The position numbers and the translations under genes are program-made. This document shows, one piece after another, positions 1-10,972 of a stretch of 64,000 nucleotides of DNA. Where the stretch lies: positions 372,001-436,000 of the forward strand of contig CAXHWN010002465.1 of NCBI GenBank assembly GCA_964020975.1, read 5' to 3'. Origin of the DNA: Hermodice carunculata (lineage: Eukaryota; Annelida; Polychaeta; Eunicida; Amphinomidae). The first letter of the stretch is position 1, and the number at the start of each line of letters is the position of its first letter. Below the pieces are notes generated by a model. That model did not search any database and had not been told where the DNA came from. It worked only from the letters and a program-made list of their open reading frames with translations.

Positions 1-700
1 TTAAACAACTACTTTGTCTTAATCCGGCTGTTTGTCCCCAATATCGTAGAGAACATTTGAAAACTTGTACGGGGAGTAATTGTGTGTACAAAGCGCATTT
101 TCCATGTTGAATGTTTGGATGCAGTTTGATTAATCATTGAGTATAAATAATTGAATTTTTTTTTTTTGAAGTACACTAAAATAAACATACAACGCTCGAA
201 TGATAGGTCAAATATTTCTTGTCATTCTCTTTTCTGACATCACATGCTTTCATTTCAATATCAATGCTGCAGTTGGCGGTATCTAGTCGTATCGAAGCCC
301 GCAATAAAGGTTTACATATATCTGATCTGACTGGCACCAACCCACCGTCAATATATGTACATAATTAACATTGAATTGTTCGTATGTCGTCTATAATTGC
401 ATTCTTATTTTCTGTTTCATGGTTTGTGGGATCGCACATGAAAGACCACCAAATACAAAAACCGTATCAGGTTAAATTTTCTTGAAACGCTTCAAACGCC
501 AAAAGATTCCGTTATTAATCGAAGTATGCTTCGCAGATGCAATACCTTTTCTTACCAGTTTTCATAAAATATTGACCTCCTATCCATGATAAAGGGCTGT
601 ACCATCGACATTCTTCCATCCTTTTTTTAACAGACGAAGAAAGCTTTTGAAATTCGTTCCAATCTCTGAAGAGCTGACGGTAAAATTATGGTAGGGTAAA
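1..700. other. Unassigned AT-rich sequence
   Basis: No open frame with recognisable homology, no tandem repeat and no terminal inverted repeats were seen. Short T runs occur near 159-168. It reads as ordinary intergenic or intronic DNA. Confidence 0.4.
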
Positions 701-701
701 G

Positions 702-891
702 TCGGGTAATATGAGCACCTTTTTTATCAGCATATATCATCACATCCACACAACTAACTTAGATCAAACAGAGTTTTTTATGTGTTTTTTCGGCAATAGC
801 GACTGAAAAATGACACAAAATTCATTAGTTTGATTTCATTTTTACAAATAGTAGGACGAAAGGAATTTTAAAAAGGTGCTCATATTACCCG
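702..891. mobile_element. Small foldback/MITE-like element
   Basis: The motif GGGTAATATGAGCACCTTTT near 703 recurs as its reverse complement ending near 890, giving arms of about 21 bp around ~150 bp of AT-rich sequence. Immediately 3' the phrase TAAATATGAGCAC appears again in direct orientation. No coding potential is present. Paired arms and short length fit a non-autonomous DNA element, but no clear target-site duplication was found, so the superfamily is left open. Confidence 0.5.
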
Positions 892-1759
892 ATGGAGCAG
901 TAAATATGAGCACTCGTGTTCACATTTCGCCATACTGTGCGCATATTTCCCAATACTATGCGTATATTACTAAGTGTATGTCCTATGGCGTTAGATATAT
1001 TTTTTTCCTGCTAGCCATCTAACGAAAGGACAAGAAGCATAATGGTCTTACCAGTCGCGTTAAGTAAAAGTCTATAATGGACATCAAGAGGTTCTTTCAA
1101 TATGCAAATTAACAAATTCATAATAATGTTAACGTCAAACGTGTTTGTCCCATTTTTGCAGAAAAAAAATCATAAACACATGCTTTAAGTCTTTCATAAA
1201 CATCAACAGTTTCTCAACACACAAATTAACACAGCACAGTTTAATACTTTCACGCAGAATCATTATGTAATTAATGCCATTCTACAGTTTGACCTCCTTG
1301 TTTTTAAATCAAAAGAAACGAAAATGGACACAACCTCAGAAAAACATCTTAATTTGTCTCCTGGTGGTGTCCAAACCAGTGTTAAGATTAAACACTTAAT
1401 TGTATGTTTATGTTTGTCCCCATTTTTGCAGAAGCAGGTTCTACATATATACATGATATCTATACACATCTTTTGCAGGTGGAAGTGTCACCGTCAGGTA
1501 TTACGCTCGCTTGGTCACATGATTAATGAAGTCATGATTTACATATCATGCTTCAATCCAGTCCTTATCGATCTTTGGGTCTTTTTTGTTGCCCAAGGTT
1601 TCGTCACACTGACCCCATTTTGTATCAAACTCCTTTCTAGCTTCCTTTTTTCCTTGGTATTGGCATGGTTTTTGTCATTAGGATCACTATACTTTCGTTT
1701 TCTGGTGTTCGTCCTTACACCTGGGTTTGTGTGTGTGTGTGTGTGTGGCTGTTTTTTTT
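892..1759. other. Unassigned sequence with a short TG run
   Basis: AT-rich sequence without recognisable genes. The phrase TTTGTCCC followed by ATTTTTGCAG occurs twice (about 1147 and 1415), hinting at a diverged local duplication. A short (TG)n run lies at 1728-1747. The 183-residue frame at 1324-1875 is mostly Phe/Leu/Val translated from T-rich DNA and is not credible as a gene. Confidence 0.35.
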
Positions 1760-3225
1760 ATTTCTTGTTTTGTTTTGTTTTTTTTGGCGGGGGGTTCTTT
1801 TTCTTTCTTTTTTTAATTTTGTTGTTGTTTGATTTTATTTTAATTTTCTTAAATTTATTTTTTTTCCTTTGCTGAGCGACAGTGGCTTTCTTTGGTTTGG
1901 TGTCCTTTTTCTTTCTTAAACCCCGTATAGCCTCCTCCAACTTCTGCTTATATTCTGTGCTGGTTATTATTTCAGAATGTTGTACAGCTCATTTTCTTTT
2001 TCTTTTGTCATCTGTTTTTCTTCTCTTGCCAATTTTGGCATATCGACCACACTGTGAAAAGAAACCACTTCTGTATCCCCAGCACTTGTAGATAGCTGCA
2101 AACCTGTCTTTGGTGGATTTGGCTCTGGCCAATCTGGTTCTCGTCATCTGGCTCTGGTTGATCAGATTCTGGTGGAGAGCACTCTGGCTGATTTGGCGCT
2201 GGTTGAACAGGTTCTGGTTGACCTGGTGAGCGATCTGGCTCTGGTGGACCTGGCTCTATTCGACAGATGGCTCTGGCCAATCTGGCCCGGAGTGATCTAG
2301 CTGTGGTCAATCTAGCTCTGGATGATGTGGCTCTACTCGAACAGGCTTTGGTTGACATGGTGGACGATCTGGTTCTGGTTGACCTGGCTCTATTTGACAT
2401 GGCTCTGGCTGATCAGTGATATATGCAGCAATGAAGTCTGTATCTGAGAAATTGGTGTTGGTTGAAGGATTTGATTCCACTTTTGCTAAAGTGACTCAGC
2501 GCATTCTGCCCAGTGGCTGTCTTTGCATATTATGCGGATCCAAACAGCCTGCCTATCATCTATTCAGTAACAGCACGTCCTGCGTGTTGGCGCAACCAAT
2601 TTTGAACTTCCTTGTTGTAATAGGAATTCACACTCTTGAACACCCCAAAATCCAGAGGCTGCAGCCGGTGCGTGCAGTGTGAAGGCAGGGATATGATGAT
2701 AACACGACTTTATCTGGCCTTGTTGATGACAAACAGATTCTGTGTGTGTGTGTGCTATGTCCACCTATGATCAGAAAAACTGGTTCCGGGCTATGGGCAG
2801 GTTGAACTGTCAACATAAATGATCAAACCACTGTTTGATCAGCTCTCCATTGATCCACCCGTATTTGGTGGCCATTTCAACAGTACCCGGAGGTGCACCA
2901 ACTAGGAGCTCATGACTCATTCTGACCAATGGGAAGATCAGCATTGGAGACACATGCACACCTGTTGCTGAAATGCATGCAACAGCTGTCAGTTTTTCCC
3001 TTTTCCCTTTTCGGCACTTGTAAGAAACCCCACTTCTTTTTTCCCTCTCTTGGCAAGAACCTTTGACGGTTTGTGGCAATTAGTGAAATTGGATTCAACA
3101 TTGTATATGTTCCATGGGGGTATCAATCATGTAGCGTCTCTGTGAAACAGTGCACCTGCCAACACATCCATGAACTTCAACAACAGTTGACTGTTGCTCA
3201 AAATATTGACATTATTGTGCATTTT
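1760..3225 (-). pseudogene. Decayed pogo/Tigger-like DDE transposase
   Basis: The minus strand carries a broken transposase of the pogo/Tigger branch of Tc1/mariner. Reading 5' to 3' it shows IYNVES (family IYNVDET), then KPSKVLAKRGKKEVG, then LTSAEKGK, an ACISATGVHVSPMLIF block, GAPPGTVEMA, GWINGELIKQWFDH and finally LIIGGHSTHT. These match the DDE_1 core order. The first catalytic Asp appears as Glu and the second (family LDGH) as Gly, and the frame shifts several times, so it cannot be active. Downstream lies a Pro/Glu-rich repeat (2105-2410), then KWFLFTVWSICQNWQEKK and a Lys-rich tail, plausibly the original C-terminus. Terminal inverted repeats were not located. The DDE core (about 2630-3130) is secure; the outer limits are estimates. 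Confidence 0.75.
2105..2410 (-). repeat. Degenerate minisatellite in the transposase tail
   Basis: Variants of CTCTGGYTGAYCTGG and related 15-nt or similar phrases repeat about 15-20 times with heavy divergence. On the minus strand, in one frame, this reads as Pro-Glu-Pro/Gln-Pro-Glu runs and in the preceding part as Arg/Ser/Thr runs. The block sits between the DDE core and the C-terminal tail of the pogo-like pseudogene, so it probably arose by slippage inside that coding sequence. Confidence 0.6.
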
Positions 3226-3640
3226 AGTTTCAATCAAGACAATGCATGGCCCTGCTGGTAATAAAAAAAAGCCCTTGAATTCCATTAAAAGATTTGATTT
3301 TTTTGTAGGATATTTCAGAACAAAGGCCACGTTTGATAATGTTAAGCCTTCAACTCAGTTAAAAGGTCTTAGGTTTGTAAAACTCTCTCACAATTTGTTT
3401 ACCGGAGAAGTATAAAGACATGGTTTAAACATCATATACTAATGTGAACAGGTGTGTGACAAATAATGACCATGCTTCAGAATTGAATATTCGAGGGGAA
3501 TGAGACAAAGGTGCCCGCTGTCTGTCTTGCTATTTGCTTAGAGCTAGCATTAACTGTGAGAAAAACCAGAACAATGAAGGCATAAAGTTCACGTTACTGA
3601 TAGGAAACCTACCCGACAGAGAGCGCTTGGAGCACGAAGC
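3226..3640 (+). pseudogene. L1/Tx1-like LINE reverse transcriptase fragment
   Basis: In shifting plus-strand frames this stretch reads MALLVI, KALNSIKRFDFF and then, after about 60 codons, RGMRQRCPLSVLLFA, followed by NQNNEGIKF. The order corresponds to RT blocks of L1/Tx1 LINEs: the KAFD-type block A, the RGxRQGCPLSPLLF block B and the following IKGIK. Several stops and frameshifts are present and both element ends are missing. It abuts the opposite-strand pogo pseudogene at about 3230, so one element probably interrupted or replaced part of the other. Confidence 0.65.
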
Positions 3641-3931
3641 AATACTAATCAAGGCAGGCAATATTATTGCAATGCAGTGGCTCACATTACTTATGTCATA
3701 TTTCTCTTAATTGAAAAAAATTAATTGCTGGATTATCAGTTAAGATGGGCATTATTAGCATTTGACAAACATATAATTACGACATGCAGTGAGTTTCTCA
3801 CTGGACCATAATGGTGTGTTATACATTGCAAAAAAACCCAGACACTTTTTCAAAGTTTTTTACCCACACCATCTCACCCCGGTGCGAGCAGTTTAATGTT
3901 GCTGCCTGCTACCATCCAACTTGTTTTTCAG
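3641..3931. other. Unassigned AT-rich spacer
   Basis: No gene or repeat recognised; a short A run lies near 3829. Confidence 0.35.
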
Positions 3932-4108
3932 CCTGGTGTTACTGCCCTCTATCATCCCACATGACCTGGTGTTACTGCCCTCTATCATCCCACATAACCT
4001 GGTGTTACTGCCCTCTATCATCCCATGTAACCTGGTGTTACTGCCCTCCATCATCCCATATAACCTGGTGTTACTGCCCTACATCATCCCGCATAACCCG
4101 GTGTTACC
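3932..4108. repeat. 33-bp minisatellite, five units plus a partial
   Basis: The phrase CCTGGTGTTACTGCCCT starts at 3932, 3965, 3998, 4031 and 4064 with exact 33-bp spacing, with a diverged partial at 4097. Because 33 is a multiple of three, overlapping plus-strand frames stay open (for example a CYCPLSSH repeat), which explains the local ORFs without a gene. Confidence 0.85.
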
Positions 4109-4401
4109 GAATCTGTCTGTTCAGCTGTAAGAATGACTTGACTCAAGGTGCACATGAGGTTATCCACACCAAGTCAGAAGTGTTCGAGGCCTATGGTCAG
4201 CAAATCTACAGGAACATAGGTTTTTATCTCTTTTGTATACCTGGTACATCATAGACGAACGGGGCCCATCGCTTTCGCTCTATGGCGACACCAGTTGTGT
4301 AACTACGGTGTGCAACAGATACTTAATAAGTGACCTTGACCTTTATATTCATATTTATGTCTGGGTGCCAACCTAGACATTTTGTTTTTCCAAGAATTCT
4401 C

Positions 4402-4406
4402 TTTTC

Positions 4407-4469
<63 letters not shown>

Positions 4470-4524
4470 TCCTTCTTTCTTTCTGTCTGTCTTTCTGTAT
4501 TTTTTCTTTCTTTCTTTCTTCTTT
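4402..4524. repeat. (CTTT)n microsatellite
   Basis: An almost pure CTTT tetranucleotide run interrupted by CTGT near its end. It lies at the same place as the CTTT-rich tract of the 56.6-kb element, so it is part of the element design and not a random hit. ORFs of Phe/Leu/Ser here are repeat translations. Confidence 0.9.
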
Positions 4525-5205
4525 AAGACCAAATTTGCCCGGACTTTTTGTCGGACACTATTATTCCGAAAACCACCAAACTTGCCATAGGGACTGACCT
4601 ACCAGTGAAATTGTGCACCTGGTTTGGAATAGTCGTGATATTTAAAATTATGCAAATTAGGGCCAATTAAAAGCTCCTTATCTTCCAAACTATTGCAGAT
4701 AGACATGTATAGGCTGGTGACACCTGCCAATATAATGGACAGTAAATGAAAGTTGTAGAATTTCAAATTATGCCAATTAGTGGCATTGAAAATTTTAAAC
4801 TTGAGTATCTCCATAACTATTATAGATAAAGATGCCATTCTTACTACATTTTACAGGTTTGTGGCCAGGCCGCATCCAATGAACCATGAACCACAGATGT
4901 AGGATTTTAATTTATGCAAATTAGGTTAATGCACAAAATTTAAATCTTCAATAGCTTCAAAACTATTATAGATAGAGGTGCCATTTCAACTTCAAGTTAG
5001 AGGCTTGTGGCAAAGCCATGTCCAATGAACCACCAACCAACGTTTTAGCATTTCAATTTTATGCAGATTAGGTGAATGCACAAAATTTAAATCTTGAGTA
5101 GCTTGAAAACTATTATAGATAGAAATGCCATACCAACTTCACTTTATGGGGTTGTGACATAGCCGTATCCAGTGAACCATGATCCAAAGTCGTAGAATTA
5201 TAATA

Positions 5206-5388
5206 CAGTGGAATCTCCCTATTAAGACCACATAAGGGACTGAAAAATGTGGTCTTAATAGGAGAATGGTCCTAATGGAGATATAATTTAATTAAGGATA
5301 AACAAAAACGGGTCTGTAAATTGGTAGTCATACTGTAGAAATGGTTTCTTTGTGGAGGTGGTCTTAAATGCAATTTAAGATTCTACTG
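5206..5388. mobile_element. Pogo/Tigger-type MITE, TA target duplication
   Basis: An 183-bp insertion in the ~150-bp core of element A. It begins CAGTGGAATCT and ends AGATTCTACTG, an inverted pair with one mismatch, flanked by TA on both sides (5204-5205 and 5389-5390). The inner sequence (CTCCCTATTAAGACCAC ... GGGACTGAAAAATGTGG) follows the pattern of pogo/Tigger ends. No coding capacity. It must be younger than the core repeat it splits. Confidence 0.75.
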
Positions 5389-6020
5389 TATATACAAATT
5401 AGGTGAATACGCAAAATTTAAATATTGAACAGATTCAAAACTATTATAGATAGCGGTGTCATTCCAACTTTAATTTGTAAGTTTGTGACATAACCACATT
5501 CAATGAACCAAAATTGTAAAATTGGCATTTGTGCAAATTGGGTGAATGCACAAAATTTAAATCTTGAATAACTTATAAACTATTACATATAGAGGGGCCA
5601 TTTAAAGGTCAGTTTGAAGGTTTGTGGTATAACCGCATCTAAGGAACTATGAACCGAAGTTGTAGAATTTTTATCGGTACAAATTATGTGAATACACAAA
5701 ATTATATCTTGAATAGCTTCAAAATTGTTGTAGATAGAGGTGCCATTTCAACTTTATAGGTTTGTGACATAGGTACATCCAATGAACCATGAACCAAAGT
5801 TGTAGGATTTTAATTTATGCAAATAAGATGAATACACAAAATCTAATTCTTGAATAGCTTCAAAACCATTACACAGAGAGGTACCATTCCAACTTCAATT
5901 TGCAGGTTGATGACATAGCCACATTCTATGAGCCATGAACCAAAGTTGCAGGCTTTTCTTTGTGCAAATTACTCAAATATACAAAGTTAAGATCTTAAAT
6001 AGCTTCAAAACTGCTGATGT

Positions 6021-6711
6021 TTGTGGGGTAAGACAAACGAGGACCCCGCCAAAACAGTGCACCTGACTGCTTAGCATGAAGGTACACTATTTTGGTGGGG
6101 GCCGAGCTTGAAGACCATTATCCTACAGTGAATGAACATGTGGATATACAATCATTAATATTGAACATCATATATCCTCTTTTACTGACACCCCCCCCCC
6201 CACACACACACCCACATAAAACAAAAAAGAAAACCTAGTTAACAAGTAAAATAACTGCAACTGCAGTTATGAGCCATTTCACATTTTACAGCAAAATTTT
6301 CAATTACACTGCCACTTCTACCCTTCCGACAATATGTTCCTGACCAATTTATGTGTACATGTCAATCAAATGTTATCGCATGATTAGTGTTAGACTGCAC
6401 AATGTTGTTCTCGATTTGTTTTGGCACACCATTTTGAAACGAATTTCATCCTCATTGCAAATATCTTCTTATTTCGTGGCAAACGCTGAAAACCCTTTAG
6501 AAATCACTGATCAATGAAATCATACAGATCCCGTGATGCTTACATCAGTGCAATTGCTCTCTAACACTTATGTCTGGTCCTTTAAAGCAGGGACGCATGA
6601 ATCCAAAACATCTTTGATGCCTCTTTTTCTTTTGGTACTGCAAATAAAATCTTGACATATGGCCCGCGCTGCACTCAAACGACTTGAATTGTTCTTTTTT
6701 TATTTTACTTA
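6021..6711. other. Unassigned sequence with a hairpin and C run
   Basis: An imperfect inverted repeat spans about 6051-6110 (CCCCGCCAAAACAGTGCACC against GGTACACTATTTTGGTGGGG), the likely end or remnant of another small DNA element next to the break of element A. A C tract lies at 6190-6201. Otherwise nothing recognised. Confidence 0.4.
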
Positions 6712-6966
6712 GGGATGGTTCAACATTTTCATCATTTTTGAATTAGTACTTACAGTACGCAAGGGGGGAGGGGGTTAAATGGGTCTGTACACTTTCACAG
6801 GATATGGAAAATGATGGTCAATTTTTGGCCTGTTTTGTGCAATTTTGCTATGATTTGGGGGGAAAATCATCATTTTTAAAGTACTAATTTGTGGGGAGGG
6901 AGGGGGATCATGAAATTTAGTACCCTAAGTACTAATTCAAAAATGATGATAATGTTGAACCATCCC
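6712..6966. mobile_element. MITE with ~42-bp terminal inverted repeats
   Basis: The first ~42 bases (GGGATGGTTCAACATTTTCA onward) return as a near-perfect reverse complement at the right end (...GTTGAACCATCCC), with about one mismatch. TTA stands directly outside both ends (6709-6711 and 6967-6969), compatible with a 3-bp target duplication. The 255-bp body contains G-rich tracts and no coding frame. Superfamily not assigned. Confidence 0.75.
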
Positions 6967-6969
6967 TTA

Positions 6970-8089
6970 GGTCTTTGGTTCCTTTGCATGACCGTGGAAA
7001 TATCCATGGTAAACTATACGGCAAGGTAAGCCAACTAAGTTCGTAACATAAGCAGTATATACATATTGAGCCACTGAGGATACGTTGGGTGAACTCAGTT
7101 GGCTGCCTCTTGCAAACGCGCTGGACCTCTCCAAGTCTACATTTTTTCACCACTAAGTTTGGCATCGACGAAGCAAGATTGTGTGAGAAAATGATTCAGG
7201 ACATGGAAAAACCATTTCAGAATGGCAATAATTCTTCATGGCCGTATTTGAAAGAGACTGAGAAAATTTGCATAACAGAAAGCTTGGATTATGTACTGAA
7301 TGATCAACAGGGAGACTGACTGTTTTCTATGTACACGGGTTTTTTTAGAGAAATGGACAAAAATCATCATTGGTAACTTATTGTATGTTCCAGAGGTCTT
7401 CCTTTTTTACGTTTCCACGCATGCGCCCATGGCTTTGTAACTGTATGTGTCCATCCATGTATCCATCCACACACACAAACATGTAATCATATACACATGT
7501 ACACTCAGTTCACGAATGAACTGTTAGTATTTTGTTTAATACATTTGAGGTGTATTTACATTTAACAGTTACCTGTTAATATACATGCAACTAAACATCC
7601 TATTTCCACTAATCGCTCCATCCACCTGCGTCTACATGTTCCAGCTGTTATGAGTTTGCTATTACACAAATATATTTCTGGAAGACGTCAGACATCCAAT
7701 GACCCGGAGCGTAATCTGACCATTCTGCACATCATGTCAGGCTGCATCAATTCTGAACTTATGTCCCGTATAAATATCGCTTCCCAAACCACAGAATTTT
7801 AACCAAGTTTCAGATTTTCAAAGTATGATCCTGTAATAGGCGTGTGTGCCCAATCAACGGCAAAGATACCCTGACCCTGAACTTCCAATATGCAGGTAAG
7901 CCAATAGATGTTTGACTGAGCAGAGGTCACCATGTGTGGCTCTAAAAGGATTCCAATGTGGCTGCATTAAACGATAACGTTTGGATTTTCACTTTAATCT
8001 CTGAAGACGTTCATTTCTTGTCACCACTTTGATATTGGCAATTTGCACCACATTAGCAGTATCACTGTTATGGACAATTCGTATAAATT
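6970..8089. other. Unassigned; one short open frame
   Basis: A 76-residue plus-strand frame at 7089-7319 (containing KFGIDEARLCEKMIQDMEK) is not low complexity but matches no family I recognise. It could be an exon scrap or chance. Short TCCA/CA-rich runs lie near 7450-7490. No other structure seen. Confidence 0.3.
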
Positions 8090-8461
8090 TTTTGGGTTTT
8101 TTTTTTTTTTTTGTTTTTTTTTTTTTTTTTTGTTTTTTTTTTAATGTTTTTGTTTTTTGTTTTTTTGTTTTTGTTTTTTGTTCTGTGTTTGTTTTGTTTT
8201 TTTATTTTGTTTTTTGTTTTTTTTGTTTTTTGTTTTTTTTGTTCTGTTTTTTTTGTAATTTTTTTTGTTTTTTTTGTTTTTTTTTTTGTTTTTTTGTTTT
8301 GTTTTGTAGGAATCATCAAAAACCTGGATTGTATGAACATATGTCACTACTTTTTTTTTGTTTTTTTGTTTTTTTTTTTGTTTTTTTTTTTTTTGGTTTT
8401 TGTTTTTGTTTTGTTTTGTAGGAATCAGCAAAAACCTGGATTGTATGGACGTATGCCACTA
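8090..8461. repeat. Poly-T/TTTTG tract with a ~110-bp duplication
   Basis: A long T-rich tract with G interruptions occupies about 8090-8300 and 8349-8420. The unit GTTTTGTAGGAATCA followed by AAAACCTGGATTGTATG and ACTA appears at about 8303-8351 and again at 8413-8461, each preceded by its own T tract. The arrangement is a tandem duplication of tract plus flank, with later slippage. Phe- or Lys-rich ORFs over it are artefacts. Confidence 0.8.
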
Positions 8462-8864
8462 CGGACAATTATGTTGAAACGGTTTTCGGTGATAACATGC
8501 GATATATAGATAAGTATGCTGCGTATAGAGTCAACAATGTTACTTATAAAGGGCAGGGAACCTTAGTAAAACACTACTCTTTGTGGTAAGCCACTGCAGA
8601 CTGTGGTGCCAATGAAGACTTAAGCAATGCCCTTAAGATTGCGCGGAGTTCAGTGGCATCAGGTTGTCCAGTATGACTGATGAGAAGTCCTGAAAAGATT
8701 TTAAACTTTTCAATGACCCATCTCAAGAGGGCGACTGCTATGACCTGATGATGTTGAAAAGCCCTGGGGAATGCTGTGCCTTTACCATAACTTTAACATT
8801 CAGGCAAGACAACTCGAAGTTTACAAATTCCCATCATTATAAGCAGGTCAGCATATTTTTGTTT
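8462..8864. other. Unassigned sequence
   Basis: No recognisable gene, repeat or inverted repeat. Confidence 0.35.
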
Positions 8865-8868
8865 TTAA

Positions 8869-9102
8869 CCCTTAAAGCGCTGATTTAAGGCTGAGTCAAC
8901 GGCTTTCCTCGGGACACTTTGCGGGCAATGCGCGCAAAGTCTCCCGAGGAAAGCTGTTGACTAAGACTACTTTTCGCTTTAGCCTAGGCTTGCTGGCATT
9001 TAAATGAAAGGTAACTTCATGAGCAATTTGAATATTTTAATCATTATTATATGTTTAACGGTAATAACAGAAGGGCTATAGCTGTGATTAGCACTTTAAG
9101 GG
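8869..9102. mobile_element. TTAA-flanked MITE, copy 1
   Basis: Starts CCCTTAAAGCGCT and ends AGCACTTTAAGGG, flanked by TTAA at 8865-8868 and 9103-9106. TTAA duplication plus CCCTT-type ends is the pattern of piggyBac-superfamily elements. Inside, a strong hairpin spans 8895-8961 (arms GTCAACGGCTTTCCTCGGGA and TCCCGAGGAAAGCTGTTGAC). The same hairpin and ends occur at 30.0, 45.9 and 63.7 kb. Non-coding, so it would have been moved in trans. Confidence 0.8.
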
Positions 9103-9106
9103 TTAA

Positions 9107-10680
9107 TAGTTTCCACTAGAGCCTGGTTGCCGTAGAGAATTTAGCTTTAATATGTTGGGAGCGCCCTGCTGCATTCATTGCTTAGATGATTTCTGGACGG
9201 CTGCCGCCTCTGAGGAGAAATGTCAGAGATCTTCAAAATTCCTGGGTTGTGTGAGGACCTTGCTTGGCCCTTGGATAGTTTTGAAGTAAAGATTGGGTTG
9301 CATTCGAGAGGCATGGAGTTGTGACGCCCTATGGATAAGATAACCAAATGTTGTGAGTTGCTGCTCATTTCCACAAATGGAGGAAGTGATATTACCAGAA
9401 ATTCAAGCTTCGGCGGGATCAGTGTCAGTTGCTCGTGTGGTGGTTTTGTCAGGACATGCCTTATTGAGACACTTTATACACCAGCATTGTAACGAGAAAA
9501 TATGTTTCTGAATGAGGCTTAGGTCTCAAGCAAAAACATAAAATTGCTTACATATTCCGCACCATACGGGTTTGGAGCAATCCTGGTTAATGGCTGATGC
9601 ATGGCCGCTTTCCAGAGGCTTAAATGTCATAAAACATTACATTTTGGGAACTATTTCCAACACTCATTGCACTGTATGTCTCTAGATGCCTCTTTCTCAA
9701 CCACTCAATTTACCAAATAGTAATCCCCAATTGATTTTCCCACACTGTGTTGAAATACAATTAAGAAGCCGTTACACCTGTACACATGAATTAAAAATCA
9801 ATACCTTGGTGCCATGCACCCATTTCGTGATTAACACTGAAAACCAAATATCACTAATGCCTCATTTACTGATATCACCATATTCTAGAACTAAAGTAGC
9901 CATATCCATTACATCTCATTGATATTTTGAATTTTCCACAACTATATTAAATTTCCAAAGGAGAGTTTCTTTTAATCTGTAACCCCTCAAATAATTAGGA
10001 ACATAACATTATCTAAGTGTGAATAACAAATAAAATTTTACAACTCTTACTATATTTCATTTTACTTGAATTTTCCATATATTGATTCTTGTACAGCTTC
10101 GACATTTTGCAACATGGATGTGTGTACATATTTCAACTGGGAATAAATCTACAAACATGCAGATATCTCTTGTCATACAGTTTGACCCCTGTAGTGGTCA
10201 CTGCTGGTAAGAAAATAATGACCAGAGGCTTATATTTTCACCATCCCTGTTGAAAGAAAATAGTTATTGTCCTTGTTGCAGGTAATGAAAATTGTTGGTT
10301 CAAGACAGTTCGTACTTTTTTTGTTCCAAATGGAAGAACTACATTCAGCACTTCGTTTCAAAACCTGTCAATTCATGAGGAGTCACAGAGATACCTTAAA
10401 TTACCAGTTGGGGATCAGATGTGGAAATATATGCGATGGCAACATTATTTCAATGTCCAGTGTATGTGTTTTGTTAATATGGTGGAACTTTTCAATTGAC
10501 AAAGCTGAATCCACTGCAAAGAATGTCCACTATCCCACCAGTACCATATATTTCCATTGCAAGCACTGGGGTACATTATCATGCTGTGTTACCCACAGCG
10601 AGCAAGTATGTGTGTGCCATTTTGCCACCTGAACTCTCGGGTGAGCAAATGTTAACTGAAAATGAAGATGAAACAACAAT
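9107..10680. other. Unassigned AT-rich sequence
   Basis: No gene recognised. A 75-residue minus-strand frame (9147-9374) lies in a slightly more complex stretch but matches no known family. ATACAGTTTGACCCCTGTAGTGG near 10176 faintly resembles a pogo-type end without a visible partner. Confidence 0.3.
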
Positions 10681-10762
10681 CAGTGATGACGATGACGACG
10701 ACGATGATGACGACAACCACAATGATGATGATGATGATGACGACGATGACGACGACGACGAC

Positions 10763-10804
<42 letters not shown>

Positions 10805-10889
10805 CTGAATGACGATAACGAAAATCATGATGAAGGTGGTGGTGATGATGGTGACAATGAATGCTGTGGTGACGATGGTGACAAAAACG

Positions 10890-10972
<83 letters not shown>
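10681..10972. repeat. (GAT/GAC)n trinucleotide repeat, two blocks
   Basis: GAT/GAC triplets dominate 10681-10803 and pure ATG/GAT triplets run from about 10889 to 10971, separated by ~85 bp of degenerate related sequence. An overlapping 189-residue plus frame reads as poly-Asp and then poly-Met because the reading register changes between the blocks; the minus strand reads poly-His/Ile. I treat all as repeat translations, not a gene. Confidence 0.9.

Larger units (their letters stand above)
4359..6020 (+). mobile_element. HINE/Helentron-like element A (3' end lost)
   Basis: It starts with a small hairpin (GTCTGGGTGCC closing with CCTAGAC), followed by ATTTTGTTTTTCCAAGAATTC, a CTTT microsatellite, a conserved head (ATTCCGAAAACCACCAAACT) and about eight units of a ~150-bp core. 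Core landmarks are GCAAATTAGGTGAATGCAC, AGCTTCAAAACTATT, ATAGAGGTGCCATT and CAATGAACCATGAACC. The same head and core recur at 46.8-48.1 kb (inverted) and 56.6-58.7 kb. This architecture (terminal hairpin, microsatellite, ~150-bp tandem core) is what is known for Helentron-associated elements (HINE, pearl). It is non-coding, and the 3' hairpin seen in the other copies is absent, so this copy is truncated near 6020. Confidence 0.65.

Noticed and set aside
1324-1875. 183-codon hydrophobic ORF
   Set aside because: Phe/Leu/Val content follows from T-rich DNA and a TG repeat; no signal of a real membrane protein family.
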